Of a stretch of 7,364 nucleotides of DNA, positions 1 to 5,676 are shown one piece after another (the first letter of the stretch is position 1; every line of letters begins with the position of its first letter). This DNA comes from Lachnospiraceae bacterium (GTDB lineage Bacteria > Bacillota > Clostridia > Lachnospirales > Lachnospiraceae). Made by a program: the position numbers and the translations under genes. The DNA is taken from positions 1-7,364 of the forward strand of contig CAAFJI010000288.1 in NCBI GenBank assembly GCA_900763175.1, read 5' to 3'. The notes beneath the pieces were generated by a model that saw only the letters and a program-made list of their open reading frames with translations, was not told where the DNA came from and made no database searches.

Positions 1-9
1 AGATGCCAT
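1..9 (-). CDS. Start of a fourth operon gene, cut by window edge
   Basis: Read leftward, a GGAGG Shine-Dalgarno sequence lies 7 bases before an ATG whose first codons are Met-Ala-Ser before the window ends. It sits 30 bases after the stop of the upstream serine recombinase, so it is probably the next gene of the same operon. Tandem serine recombinase operons in Firmicutes often contain a further recombinase, but with three codons visible no product can be named. The call rests only on the ribosome binding site, spacing and strand. Confidence 0.45.
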
Positions 10-39
10 TTTTCTTCCTCCATTCACACTTTGGATTTA

Positions 40-1419
40 TTATACCGTAGAACTGCTGATTCGTCTATAGAGCACTGTTCCATCCATAAAGGTAATCTGC
101 AGAATTTCTTCTTTCACCTGTACTTCCTGTACTACCATTCTTATCATATCACCTGGTATGTCATAAATCTTTCCTTCTGCTGAAAACACCTTCATTTTTT
201 CTGCCAACAGCTTTTCCAGTGGATTTCCTTTGCGGATTTTCTCTTCCCATAACGGCAGATATTTTTCCCGGTTGTCTGCAATCTGATTCCAGCATTCTAT
301 CACAGCTTTCTGCAAAAGCCGTTCTTCCAGGGATTCTTTTTTACAGATTTTTCCCTTTTCTTTTTGCGTGTTGATACAGTGCCATACTTTTTTTCCTGTC
401 TTTTTTGTGTATTTTCCACCGCAGCAGCAATAAATTTTCCCGTAAAAGGGCTCCAGAGTACAGCTCCCCAGTTCTCTTAGCCCATGATTTTTCCGGAACT
501 CTTCCCGCCTTTTTAATTCCAGCTGTGCAGCTTCCCAGATGTCTTTTTCCATAATAGGTTCGTGATTATTTTCTATGTAATACTGAACCAGTTTTCCATC
601 ATTTTTCGCCATTTTTTTCGTAAGAAAGTCCTTCACATAATATTTCTGCATCCGCACATCCCCTTTATACTTCTCATTCTGAAGCATCCTGACGATGGAC
701 ACCGATGCCCACCTGGGTTCTCCGTAAACTCCTGGAATCTTCTCCTGATTCAGACGGCGGGCTATCTCTGATGGCTGCCATCCGGAAAGAAAATCATAAA
801 AAATCCGACGGACAATTTTGGCCTGCTTCGGGTTGATAACAAGTTGCCCCTCTTCATCTTTGTCGTAACCGAGAAAGGTAACTGTATTGATATGCGGAAT
901 ACCTTTTTGAAATTTGGAGCGGATTCCCCATCTTGTATTTTCAGAGGTATTCCGGGACTCTTCCTGGGCAAGGCTGGAGAGAACAGTAAAGAGCAATTCT
1001 CCTGTCGCATCCATTGTGTTAATTCCTTCTTTTTCAAATATTACCGGGACTCCCAGCTCCTTCAGAAGTCTGACATAGTGCAGGCAGTCACGGGTATTTC
1101 TGGCAAAACGACTGATGGATTTTGTAAGGACCAGATCTATTTTACCTTCCTCGCAGGCAATGATCAGATTCCGAAAGCCTGCCCGTTTTCTGGTTCCTGT
1201 TCCGGAAATGCCCTCATCTGCAAAAATCCCGGCAAATATGTATTCTTCCTTCTCATTAATGTAGTCTGTGTAGTAGGCAATCTGGTTGGCAAAGGAGCCC
1301 TGCTGCTCCTCTCTGTCTGTGGATACACGGCAATAAGCGGCTACTCTTATTCCTTTTCTCCCTTCTTCTTTCGTTACATTAGTTTGGTTTGGTGGTATAA
1401 CCGTAAACTTCTTCTCCAT
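40..1419 (-). CDS. Serine recombinase (resolvase/invertase N-domain, one Zn ribbon)
   Basis: This 459-residue protein has the order of a large serine recombinase. The N-terminal catalytic domain carries YCRVST with nucleophile Ser33, DEGISGT near 69-75, and TKSISRFARN (99-108) with the active-site arginines. A recombinase DNA-binding domain follows (about 180-300, with FLGY, an RRIFYDFLSG segment and an NEKYKGD motif). A zinc-ribbon-like cluster comes next (Cys331-333, Cys348, Cys359), then a tail rich in Lys and Glu. Such enzymes cut and rejoin DNA at short att or inversion sites through a 5'-phosphoserine link. The start is firm: AAAGGAG lies 8 bases before the ATG. Its first 41 bases overlap the end of the upstream recombinase gene, suggesting coupled translation. 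All catalytic motifs are intact, so it is probably active. Whether it integrates a mobile element or inverts local DNA cannot be decided from sequence alone. Confidence 0.95.
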   Translation of the reverse strand: MEKKFTVIPPNQTNVTKEEGRKGIRVAAYCRVSTDREEQQGSFANQIAYYTDYINEKEEYIFAGIFADEGISGTGTRKRAGFRNLIIACEEGKIDLVLTKSISRFARNTRDCLHYVRLLKELGVPVIFEKEGINTMDATGELLFTVLSSLAQEESRNTSENTRWGIRSKFQKGIPHINTVTFLGYDKDEEGQLVINPKQAKIVRRIFYDFLSGWQPSEIARRLNQEKIPGVYGEPRWASVSIVRMLQNEKYKGDVRMQKYYVKDFLTKKMAKNDGKLVQYYIENNHEPIMEKDIWEAAQLELKRREEFRKNHGLRELGSCTLEPFYGKIYCCCGGKYTKKTGKKVWHCINTQKEKGKICKKESLEERLLQKAVIECWNQIADNREKYLPLWEEKIRKGNPLEKLLAEKMKVFSAEGKIYDIPGDMIRMVVQEVQVKEEILQITFMDGTVLYRRISSSTV

Positions 1420-2917
1420 TGATAAACTCCTTTCCTATATAGGCATAATGCGGGACATCTTTTAGTGGTTTCAGTTTCTCGTCAGGGATTCTTATTCCTT
1501 TACAGGCACTTTTTCCATGGCGGCTTGAAGTGTTACAGATCCACCAAACATTGCCGTTTCCAAGGATGAGCCGTCGCAGTTTTCCGCCGCAATACTGGCA
1601 AAATATACGGTCTTTATAAGGATAATTTTCTACATTTAGTTCCGGCTTTTTGAGAGCAGGAAGCTTCTTTTGATAACTTTTTTTCCATTGCTTTTCCGGA
1701 ATAAATTTGTAGTTTATGACCTTTTCTCTACTTACAATTGGTTCTATATAATAAAGGTACTGGCCAGATGTAGTTTCCGGTGCTTTTTCGAGAAGCGTTG
1801 CAAGCACTTCTTCTGATATGGAAACGCCTGTACAGAAGCTGGTGGTAAAACGTTTTTTGCCGGAGCATTCCCAGAGAGAGCTTCCGCTTCGACAGGAATG
1901 TGTCAGGCGATAGCCGCAAAGAGCACAATAAACAGGAAAATGTTTTCTGTTTCCTTCTGAGGATGAAGAGGAAAAAGTCTCTGATTTTGAATGGTATTTT
2001 AGTGTTTCCTGTGCCTGGTTCCACAGTTTGGCGGACACAATGGGAATATGGTTTTTAGGGATATAGTACATTGGTTTTTCCCCCTTGTTTTTTACCAGCT
2101 TGCGGTTATGATCTACATAATATCGTTGTGCGGTATATTCTCCTTTGTAAGCATTATTGTGCAGAATTTTGGATATTGTAGAACGGTAAAACTGCTTTCC
2201 ATTTTGCGTTTTGATTCCTTCCTTATTCAAGTATCTGGTAATCTCGCTGATACGGTAGCCAGCGCCTGCCATCTGAAAGATTTCCTGCACCAGAGGGGCA
2301 TCTTTTCCTAAAATGAGCTTTCCCTGCGTATTTTTTTCATACCCAAGACATCTGTGAAGCTGATTCGGAGGCTGTCCTTTTTCATATTTCTGATAAATTG
2401 CCATCTGGGTATGCTTCCTGGCATTTTCGCTTTCTGCCTGACCAAACGCTGCGTAAAGTGTGAGCAGGACCTCTCCTTCCTGAGATATGGTATGGATTCC
2501 CTGCAGCTCGAAATAAACATCTATGCCAAGGGCTGACAGCTCTCTTGTGGTCTGCAGGACCGTAGCTGTATTTCGTGCAAAGCGAGTGATGGATTTTGTG
2601 ACAATCTGCTGAAAAAGCCCTTTTCTGGCATCTTCTAAGAGTTTCTGAAAACCAGGGCGCTGTTCTTTATAGCCGGATATTCCACTGTCATAATATATTT
2701 TCGTCAGCCTGCACCTGGGATGATTTTTCAGCTGCTCCTGGTAGTGTGTAACCTGGTTTTCCAGGGAATCAAGCTGATGGGAATGAAGAGTGGAAACACG
2801 ACAATACACAGCGGTTAAAAGGTGAGAAGATGGCAGTTGATTTACAGAATCATGGCTTACTTTAAAGCAGGATAAAGGAATGGTATTTTGAGGAATTATG
2901 GTTATTTTTTGTTTCAT
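1379..2917 (-). CDS. Serine recombinase with two Zn-ribbon-like clusters
   Basis: This 512-residue protein is a second serine recombinase, clearly diverged from its neighbour. The catalytic domain has YCRVST with Ser42, YYDSGISG, and TKSITRFARN (about 108-117). The recombinase domain follows with CLGYE, EITRYLNKEGI and NNAYKGEY. Two separate cysteine clusters are visible: C331-x2-C334 with C351 and C362, and C440-x2-C443 with C461 and C472. Both look like zinc ribbons, whereas the partner has one. I chose the ATG at 2917 because an AAAGGA sequence precedes it by about 5 bases; two in-frame ATGs at 2935 and 2932 have no ribosome binding site. The gene overlaps the upstream gene by 56 bp and the next by 41 bp. 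Paired serine recombinases that work on one element are known (for example CcrA/CcrB of SCCmec), so joint action is plausible but inferred. Confidence 0.94.
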   Translation of the reverse strand: MKQKITIIPQNTIPLSCFKVSHDSVNQLPSSHLLTAVYCRVSTLHSHQLDSLENQVTHYQEQLKNHPRCRLTKIYYDSGISGYKEQRPGFQKLLEDARKGLFQQIVTKSITRFARNTATVLQTTRELSALGIDVYFELQGIHTISQEGEVLLTLYAAFGQAESENARKHTQMAIYQKYEKGQPPNQLHRCLGYEKNTQGKLILGKDAPLVQEIFQMAGAGYRISEITRYLNKEGIKTQNGKQFYRSTISKILHNNAYKGEYTAQRYYVDHNRKLVKNKGEKPMYYIPKNHIPIVSAKLWNQAQETLKYHSKSETFSSSSSEGNRKHFPVYCALCGYRLTHSCRSGSSLWECSGKKRFTTSFCTGVSISEEVLATLLEKAPETTSGQYLYYIEPIVSREKVINYKFIPEKQWKKSYQKKLPALKKPELNVENYPYKDRIFCQYCGGKLRRLILGNGNVWWICNTSSRHGKSACKGIRIPDEKLKPLKDVPHYAYIGKEFINGEEVYGYTTKPN

Positions 2918-3653
2918 TATTTCCTTTCTCATCATAAAAATTCTTAAGATTGTTTTTTTGTATGCAGGCTTCTATTCTTTTTCGGTTATAAGCCTGTAGC
3001 TTTTTTTCATTGGAATAGACGGTATTACCGCTGAGGTTTTGAGTGAGGAGTTTTCTGGAAGCAGCGTAATTTTTGCCTTTCATGCCTAGCTGGTTAAGCC
3101 ATACACGAAAAGCATATTTGTCACTTTTGGGTAATTCTTCTTTTTCAGAGGAGCTTTTCTTTTGCTGGAACCATTTCCGTTTTTTCGCTGTGTTTATTAG
3201 ATTTTTGGACAGATCCTGGTATGCTTTTCGCTCTTCTGCGGAACGGTAAAAAAGAGGAAAGGTCATACATTTCCTGCTGAATCTAAAGCCTGGAACCGCC
3301 TTTGACAGAAGATGCTTTTTTTCGGTAAGCATATGGAATATTATTTCCGTTGTCTGTTCGGAAAGACCGGACCAATAGACTCGTAATGTGGGTTCTCTTT
3401 TCCGTTTTTCTATTTGAAAGGCTTCTCTGTTGTCCAGCAGACCTGCAGCGGATAGTTGATTTAATACTTTATCATTGGCTGCGTCTTCTCTTATTTCCAG
3501 ATCTCCATTCCACAAAACTATATAGTTCCCGATTTTGCAGGCAAATGGAGTGTCACCTTCCATTCCGCTGCAATACTCCGGCCGCCCGCCGGTTAACATT
3601 TGAATCCTTTTAATAAGTTCCTCTCTGTTTTGTGATGTTCCTTTTCGTTTCAT
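2862..3653 (-). CDS. MGE-associated 'virulence-related' family protein
   Basis: The 263-residue product resembles, from memory of the family, the proteins labelled 'virulence-related' that are common in Firmicutes prophages and conjugative elements. The shared layout is an N-terminal helix followed by a 'Pro-Glu-Tyr...Phe-Ala-Cys-Lys-Ile-Gly-Asn-Tyr' segment (25-44), a middle block with a Leu-rich helix and SKAVPGF (117-123), and the most typical C-terminal motif DKYAFRVWLNQLG...RKLLTQNLSGN (178-210). No catalytic motif is evident and the true function is unknown. The 'virulence' name should not be read as evidence of virulence. The tail after about 230 is Lys/Asn-rich and is shaped by overlap with the recombinase gene. 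AGGAGG lies 7 bases before the ATG at 3653; an upstream TTG at 3671 is rejected because that ribosome binding site lies downstream of it. It is the first gene of the recombinase operon and could be an accessory or directionality factor, which is inference. Confidence 0.75.
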   Translation of the reverse strand: MKRKGTSQNREELIKRIQMLTGGRPEYCSGMEGDTPFACKIGNYIVLWNGDLEIREDAANDKVLNQLSAAGLLDNREAFQIEKRKREPTLRVYWSGLSEQTTEIIFHMLTEKKHLLSKAVPGFRFSRKCMTFPLFYRSAEERKAYQDLSKNLINTAKKRKWFQQKKSSSEKEELPKSDKYAFRVWLNQLGMKGKNYAASRKLLTQNLSGNTVYSNEKKLQAYNRKRIEACIQKNNLKNFYDEKGNNETKNNHNSSKYHSFILL

Positions 3654-3669
3654 AAGAAAACCTCCTGGC

Positions 3670-3710
3670 AAAATAAATTTGTGCGTATAAACAGGTTACA
3701 GATTTATTTT
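3670..3710. promoter_or_regulatory. 9-bp dyad upstream of recombinase operon
   Basis: The arms aaaataaat (3670-3678) and atttatttt (3702-3710) are perfectly complementary around a 23-base spacer. They lie directly before the ribosome binding site of the first operon gene. They could be an operator for the operon, a recombinase binding site, or a chance AT-rich dyad. I see no convincing consensus promoter in 3654-3750, although transcription must begin there or farther upstream. Confidence 0.35.
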
Positions 3711-3752
3711 AGCGGAAACGGGTTCTGGATAGTGAATGTTGGCGTTTTTTCC

Positions 3753-3790
3753 AAAAAAATGCATCCCATACTACAATTGTATGGAATGCA
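3753..3790 (-). terminator. Rho-independent terminator after Rpn gene 1
   Basis: A 12-bp stem (3760-3771 with 3779-3790, one G-T type mismatch) closes a 7-base loop. On the leftward strand it is followed directly by a run of seven Ts. It lies 25 bases past the stop of the Rpn gene at 3815 and separates that gene from the recombinase operon. Confidence 0.75.
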
Positions 3791-3814
3791 CTTCTATTGT
3801 CTGTTTTATTATGT

Positions 3815-3886
3815 TTATGGAGTCACTTTAGAGCGTGTTTGAAAAATGCTTTCTGCAAGATGTGCGTCACAATTTGGGGGAATAAT
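3815..3886. other. Foreign-looking 3' end of Rpn gene 1
   Basis: Homology between the two Rpn genes stops right after the Phe-Gly-Ile codons. Copy 2 then reads Lys and stop, while copy 1 continues with 22 unrelated codons. The sequence here has the look of an insertion-element end or recombination junction. I could not identify an IS, so this is marked as a breakpoint, not as a named element. Confidence 0.4.
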
Positions 3887-4879
3887 TCCAAATTCTTTCA
3901 TCAGCCTTTCACAATATTCTCTGTTTTCACTGGCTGCCAGCAAATCATCCGTTCGACCTATCTGGATTAATTTTCTTATTAATTGCCCCATAAAGCCCGC
4001 TTCTTCAAGGCGTCCTTGCTGTATACCTTGTTCTATTCCTTGCTGTATCCCCTGTTCTATTCCTCGCTTTCGGCCTTCTTCAATCATTTCTCTAAATGCC
4101 TTGCACATATCAAATCCTCCTCTCTCATTTTGCACATCTCTTTTTATTAATTCCAGGTTTCTTTCGCCGTCCATTGCCATTAATAAATTGTAGGTATCCT
4201 CTGGCAAGTTGGAGAAGATGATGGCGTTTTCCTCTACGTATCTCTTTAGTTTCTCAGTATCTTCCGTATTTCTCAAAAAACCGCAGACCTGGCGTAAGTC
4301 CGTTTGAAACCACTCTGGGTGCTTGAAATGGCGGATATCACATATCAAAATAGGCTTTTCTGTAAATAGTTTCTGAAGCTCCCTGGGATAACTTGCCATC
4401 GGAAACAAATCATCCATTTTTCTGGCTGCTGTCCACGGTTTTTTTCCAAAATAAACAGTGATATGTAATACCGGATAAAAATATTCCTGGGAACCTATTC
4501 CGGGCAAAAACTCTTCCCCATTTCTCAAGTCCTTCATTTCTCTATGTTTCTTCTGTATTATTTTCCATTGATTATAATAATCCGTTCCTCTTTCGTTCAG
4601 TATCCGTACGGGCATTGCACGATGCTCATGGGTTTGAAGCTGAAGCATCAATAAAAATTTCACACTATCAACTGTCACATTCACAGATAAATCCAACGTA
4701 TTTTCTGTTGCAGTAAGTTTATGACCTGTGTTGATAATTTTGTGAATAACGGGATCTTTTTCCTGGAGATCAGTTTCCATGATGACTGGTTTCCCATGAA
4801 AAATAACCCCATTTAAAAGATCTGCAACCCGTCTGGAATCTCTTAAGAATTCAATAGATGCTGCATTTGCCTCCTGCAC
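3815..4879 (-). CDS. Rpn family PD-(D/E)XK nuclease/putative transposase, copy 1
   Basis: The 354-residue protein belongs to the Rpn/PDDEXK-type family (recombination-promoting nuclease or putative transposase). Recognisable blocks are RDSRRVADLLNGVIFHG (13-29, with the conserved Asp20), a core strand FLLMLQLQTH (75-84), AMPVRILNERGTDYYNQW (88-105), YPVLHITVYFGKKPW (135-149), and DLRQVCGFLRNTED near 194-207. The usual Glu of the family's E-x-Q motif appears as Gln80, which may weaken or abolish nuclease activity. A GIEQGIQQ repeat occupies 273-289 in the C-terminal tail. The start is GTG at 4879, supported by GGAG 5 bases upstream and by alignment with the second copy. A farther TTG at 4984 is rejected because it forms the -35 box of the proximal promoter. 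The last 22 residues (from 333) have no match in copy 2, so the 3' end looks replaced. E. coli Rpn proteins promote recombination and act in phage defence; the role here is inferred from family only. Confidence 0.88.
   Translation of the reverse strand: MQEANAASIEFLRDSRRVADLLNGVIFHGKPVIMETDLQEKDPVIHKIINTGHKLTATENTLDLSVNVTVDSVKFLLMLQLQTHEHRAMPVRILNERGTDYYNQWKIIQKKHREMKDLRNGEEFLPGIGSQEYFYPVLHITVYFGKKPWTAARKMDDLFPMASYPRELQKLFTEKPILICDIRHFKHPEWFQTDLRQVCGFLRNTEDTEKLKRYVEENAIIFSNLPEDTYNLLMAMDGERNLELIKRDVQNERGGFDMCKAFREMIEEGRKRGIEQGIQQGIEQGIQQGRLEEAGFMGQLIRKLIQIGRTDDLLAASENREYCERLMKEFGIIPPNCDAHLAESIFQTRSKVTP
4016..4063 (-). repeat. Two 24-bp tandem repeats in Rpn gene 1
   Basis: Two adjacent 24-bp units (4016-4039 and 4040-4063) differ at only two positions. 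On the coding strand each encodes Gly-Ile-Glu-Gln-Gly-Ile-Gln-Gln, giving a Gly-x-x-Gln ladder. Copy 2 of the gene has a shorter Lys/Arg/Glu-rich stretch here. The number of units could vary by slippage without breaking the frame. Confidence 0.85.
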
Positions 4880-4935
4880 ACACACTCCTCTCTGACTATG
4901 GGGGAACTGAAAATAACATAAGCAACTGAATGTAT

Positions 4936-4948
4936 GAACATTTTGTAC
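4936..4948. promoter_or_regulatory. GAACA-N3-TGTAC dyad at Rpn gene 1 start site
   Basis: An imperfect dyad lies at about +1 to +13 of the proximal promoter. It is conserved inside a 17-base block (4934-4950) that recurs before the second Rpn gene (7079-7095) with one difference. Conservation in otherwise diverged leader DNA suggests a repressor site. Confidence 0.5.
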
Positions 4949-4955
4949 TATCTTT

Positions 4956-4984
4956 AGTATATATGAAAAGTAATTATTTTTCAA
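4956..4984 (-). promoter_or_regulatory. Proximal promoter of Rpn gene 1
   Basis: Read leftward, TTGAAA (4984-4979) and TATACT (4961-4956) are separated by exactly 17 bases, a good SigA-type promoter. The predicted start near 4949 gives a leader of about 70 bases before the GTG start. Confidence 0.72.
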
Positions 4985-5040
4985 GTGTTAGCATATATTG
5001 TACTTATATTTTTCGTTCTCTCATATTCTTAAAATGTTAA

Positions 5041-5092
5041 ACAGCCGAGATTTACTGACCGAATGGTCTGACGCAGATTGCTCTGCGATGAA
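5041..5092 (-). repeat. Structured 52-bp leader element, copy 1
   Basis: This block is 49/52 identical to 7185-7236. In the leftward transcript from the distal promoter it would fold into two small hairpins: CGCAG/CTGCG with a 6-base loop (5087-5072), then GACC/GGTC with a 4-base loop (5068-5057). It starts almost at the predicted transcription start, so it may be a 5' leader or a small RNA. The GACC-N4-GGTC part could alternatively be a TetR-type operator on DNA. It contains no sensible reading frame. Confidence 0.6.
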
Positions 5093-5099
5093 CAACCTT

Positions 5100-5129
5100 A
5101 GTATACCGCCAGGAAAGCCCGGATGTCAA
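5100..5129 (-). promoter_or_regulatory. Distal promoter upstream of Rpn unit 1
   Basis: A perfect TTGACA (5129-5124) and TATACT (5105-5100) are separated by 18 bases on the leftward strand. The same boxes and the same 18-base spacing occur before the second Rpn gene although the spacers differ. The start near 5093 would place the structured element at the 5' end of the RNA. Confidence 0.75.
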
Positions 5130-5198
5130 CAATGGTATTGTGATATAAAAATAACTTTATTGTATATGGTTCAGCCTTGGAAGAAATTGCAACTAGGA

Positions 5199-5250
5199 GG
5201 GCTGTGCTGGTTGCGATTAGTATTCCGATTTTTACCAGCCAGCTGGAGAA
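5199..5250 (+). repeat. 52-bp pilin-core inverted repeat, left arm
   Basis: The block starts GGGCTGTGCTGGTTGCG and ends CAGCTGGAGAA. It matches the reverse complement of 5951-6002 at 49 of 52 positions, with three transitions. Similarity drops sharply before the GGG and more gradually after the end. It contains the palindrome CCAGCTGG (5239-5246). It codes for the conserved pilin helix and may serve as a recombination site. Confidence 0.8.
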
Positions 5251-5560
5251 ATCCAGAGAAGCTACTGATCTTGCAAATATTCGTGCTGCATATGCAGAAG
5301 TTCAGGCCGCAGCATTATCAGAAGAAGAGACCGGCAATGCAAAAGTTACAGGAACAGGCGACAGTGTTGTTGTTACAGAAAAAGTTACACTGAAACAGCA
5401 AAAAGCTGGATGGCAGACAGCTCCGGAATTACCTGCAAATCTAATTTCAGGAGATGGTGCAGCACAGCCTACAGGAACTAAGAATCAGGAAGTAACTATT
5501 ACATATACTGCTAGTACAGGAGTAACTTCTATTAACTTACTTCTTACCCAGGCAAACTAA
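5199..5560 (+). pseudogene. Leaderless type IV pilin cassette 1
   Basis: From GCT at 5201 to TAA at 5558 the frame encodes 119 residues of a type IV pilin-like protein. It begins AVLVAISIPIFTSQLEKSRE, which in family members lies inside the N-terminal helix just after the Gly-Phe-Thr-Leu...Glu processing region. An 'ANIRAAYAEV' helix and a variable C-terminal domain with AGWQT follow, ending LLLTQAN. The prepilin peptide, the cleavage Gly and Glu5 are absent. Upstream, the frame is open only back to a TGA at 5141, with no ATG and no ribosome binding site (a TTG at 5177 lacks one). No promoter consensus was found upstream. The body shows no frameshift or stop, so it looks like a preserved silent cassette, not a decaying gene. 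A plain truncated pseudogene is the alternative. It faces cassette 2. Confidence 0.82.
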
Positions 5561-5566
5561 AAAGTA

Positions 5567-5604
5567 AACGCCACGTCAGCTGCTTTAAGCACTGGTGTGG
5601 CGTT
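5567..5604. terminator. Bidirectional terminator between convergent pilin cassettes
   Basis: AACGCCAC (5567-5574) pairs perfectly with GTGGCGTT (5597-5604). Inside, CAG-TGCT pairs with AGCA-CTG around a TTA loop, giving a long hairpin. On the minus strand it is followed by TTTACTTTTT, so it fits best as the terminator of cassette 2. The T tract on the plus side is weak, but the hairpin lies 6 bases past the cassette 1 stop. Confidence 0.65.
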
Positions 5605-5616
5605 CTTACGTTGTGT

Positions 5617-5649
5617 AATAGTTAAAGCGGATTGCTTGTTTCAACTATT
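5617..5649. repeat. 7-bp inverted repeat in spacer between cassettes
   Basis: AATAGTT (5617-5623) pairs with AACTATT (5643-5649), with partial AAAGC/GCTT pairing inside. There is no T tract. It may be a second weak hairpin or a protein site between the convergent cassettes. Confidence 0.35.
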
Positions 5650-5676
5650 ATTGATTAGATAATCCGTTCTTTTCGA

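Noticed and set aside
844..1422. Rightward open frame of 192 codons opposite the single-cluster recombinase
   Set aside because: It is antisense to a gene with intact catalytic motifs and shows no domain of its own.
2918..2935. ATG starts at 2935 and 2932 for the two-cluster recombinase
   Set aside because: Neither has a Shine-Dalgarno sequence, while the ATG at 2917 has AAAGGA at good distance.
3815..3886. Named insertion sequence end
   Set aside because: The sequence feels like a repeated element end, but no transposase, paired terminal repeat or target duplication is visible, so no IS is called.
3846..4193. Rightward open frame with Cys-Ile-Pro repeats
   Set aside because: It is the antisense shadow of the Gly/Gln tandem repeat in Rpn gene 1.
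4936..4948. LexA (SOS) box
   Set aside because: The Gram-positive form GAAC-N4-GTTC is not met; the right half reads TGTAC.
4880..4984. Longer N-terminus for Rpn gene 1 starting at TTG 4984
   Set aside because: The TTG is the -35 box of the proximal promoter, no ribosome binding site precedes it, and copy 2 begins at the GTG equivalent to 4879.
5041..5092. CRISPR repeat or integron attC site
   Set aside because: Only two copies 2.1 kb apart, no spacers, no cas genes, no attC core sites; position after a promoter fits a leader RNA better.
5177..5200. TTG start giving pilin cassette 1 a complete gene
   Set aside because: There is no ribosome binding site, and the resulting protein would lack a prepilin signal and the start of the helix.
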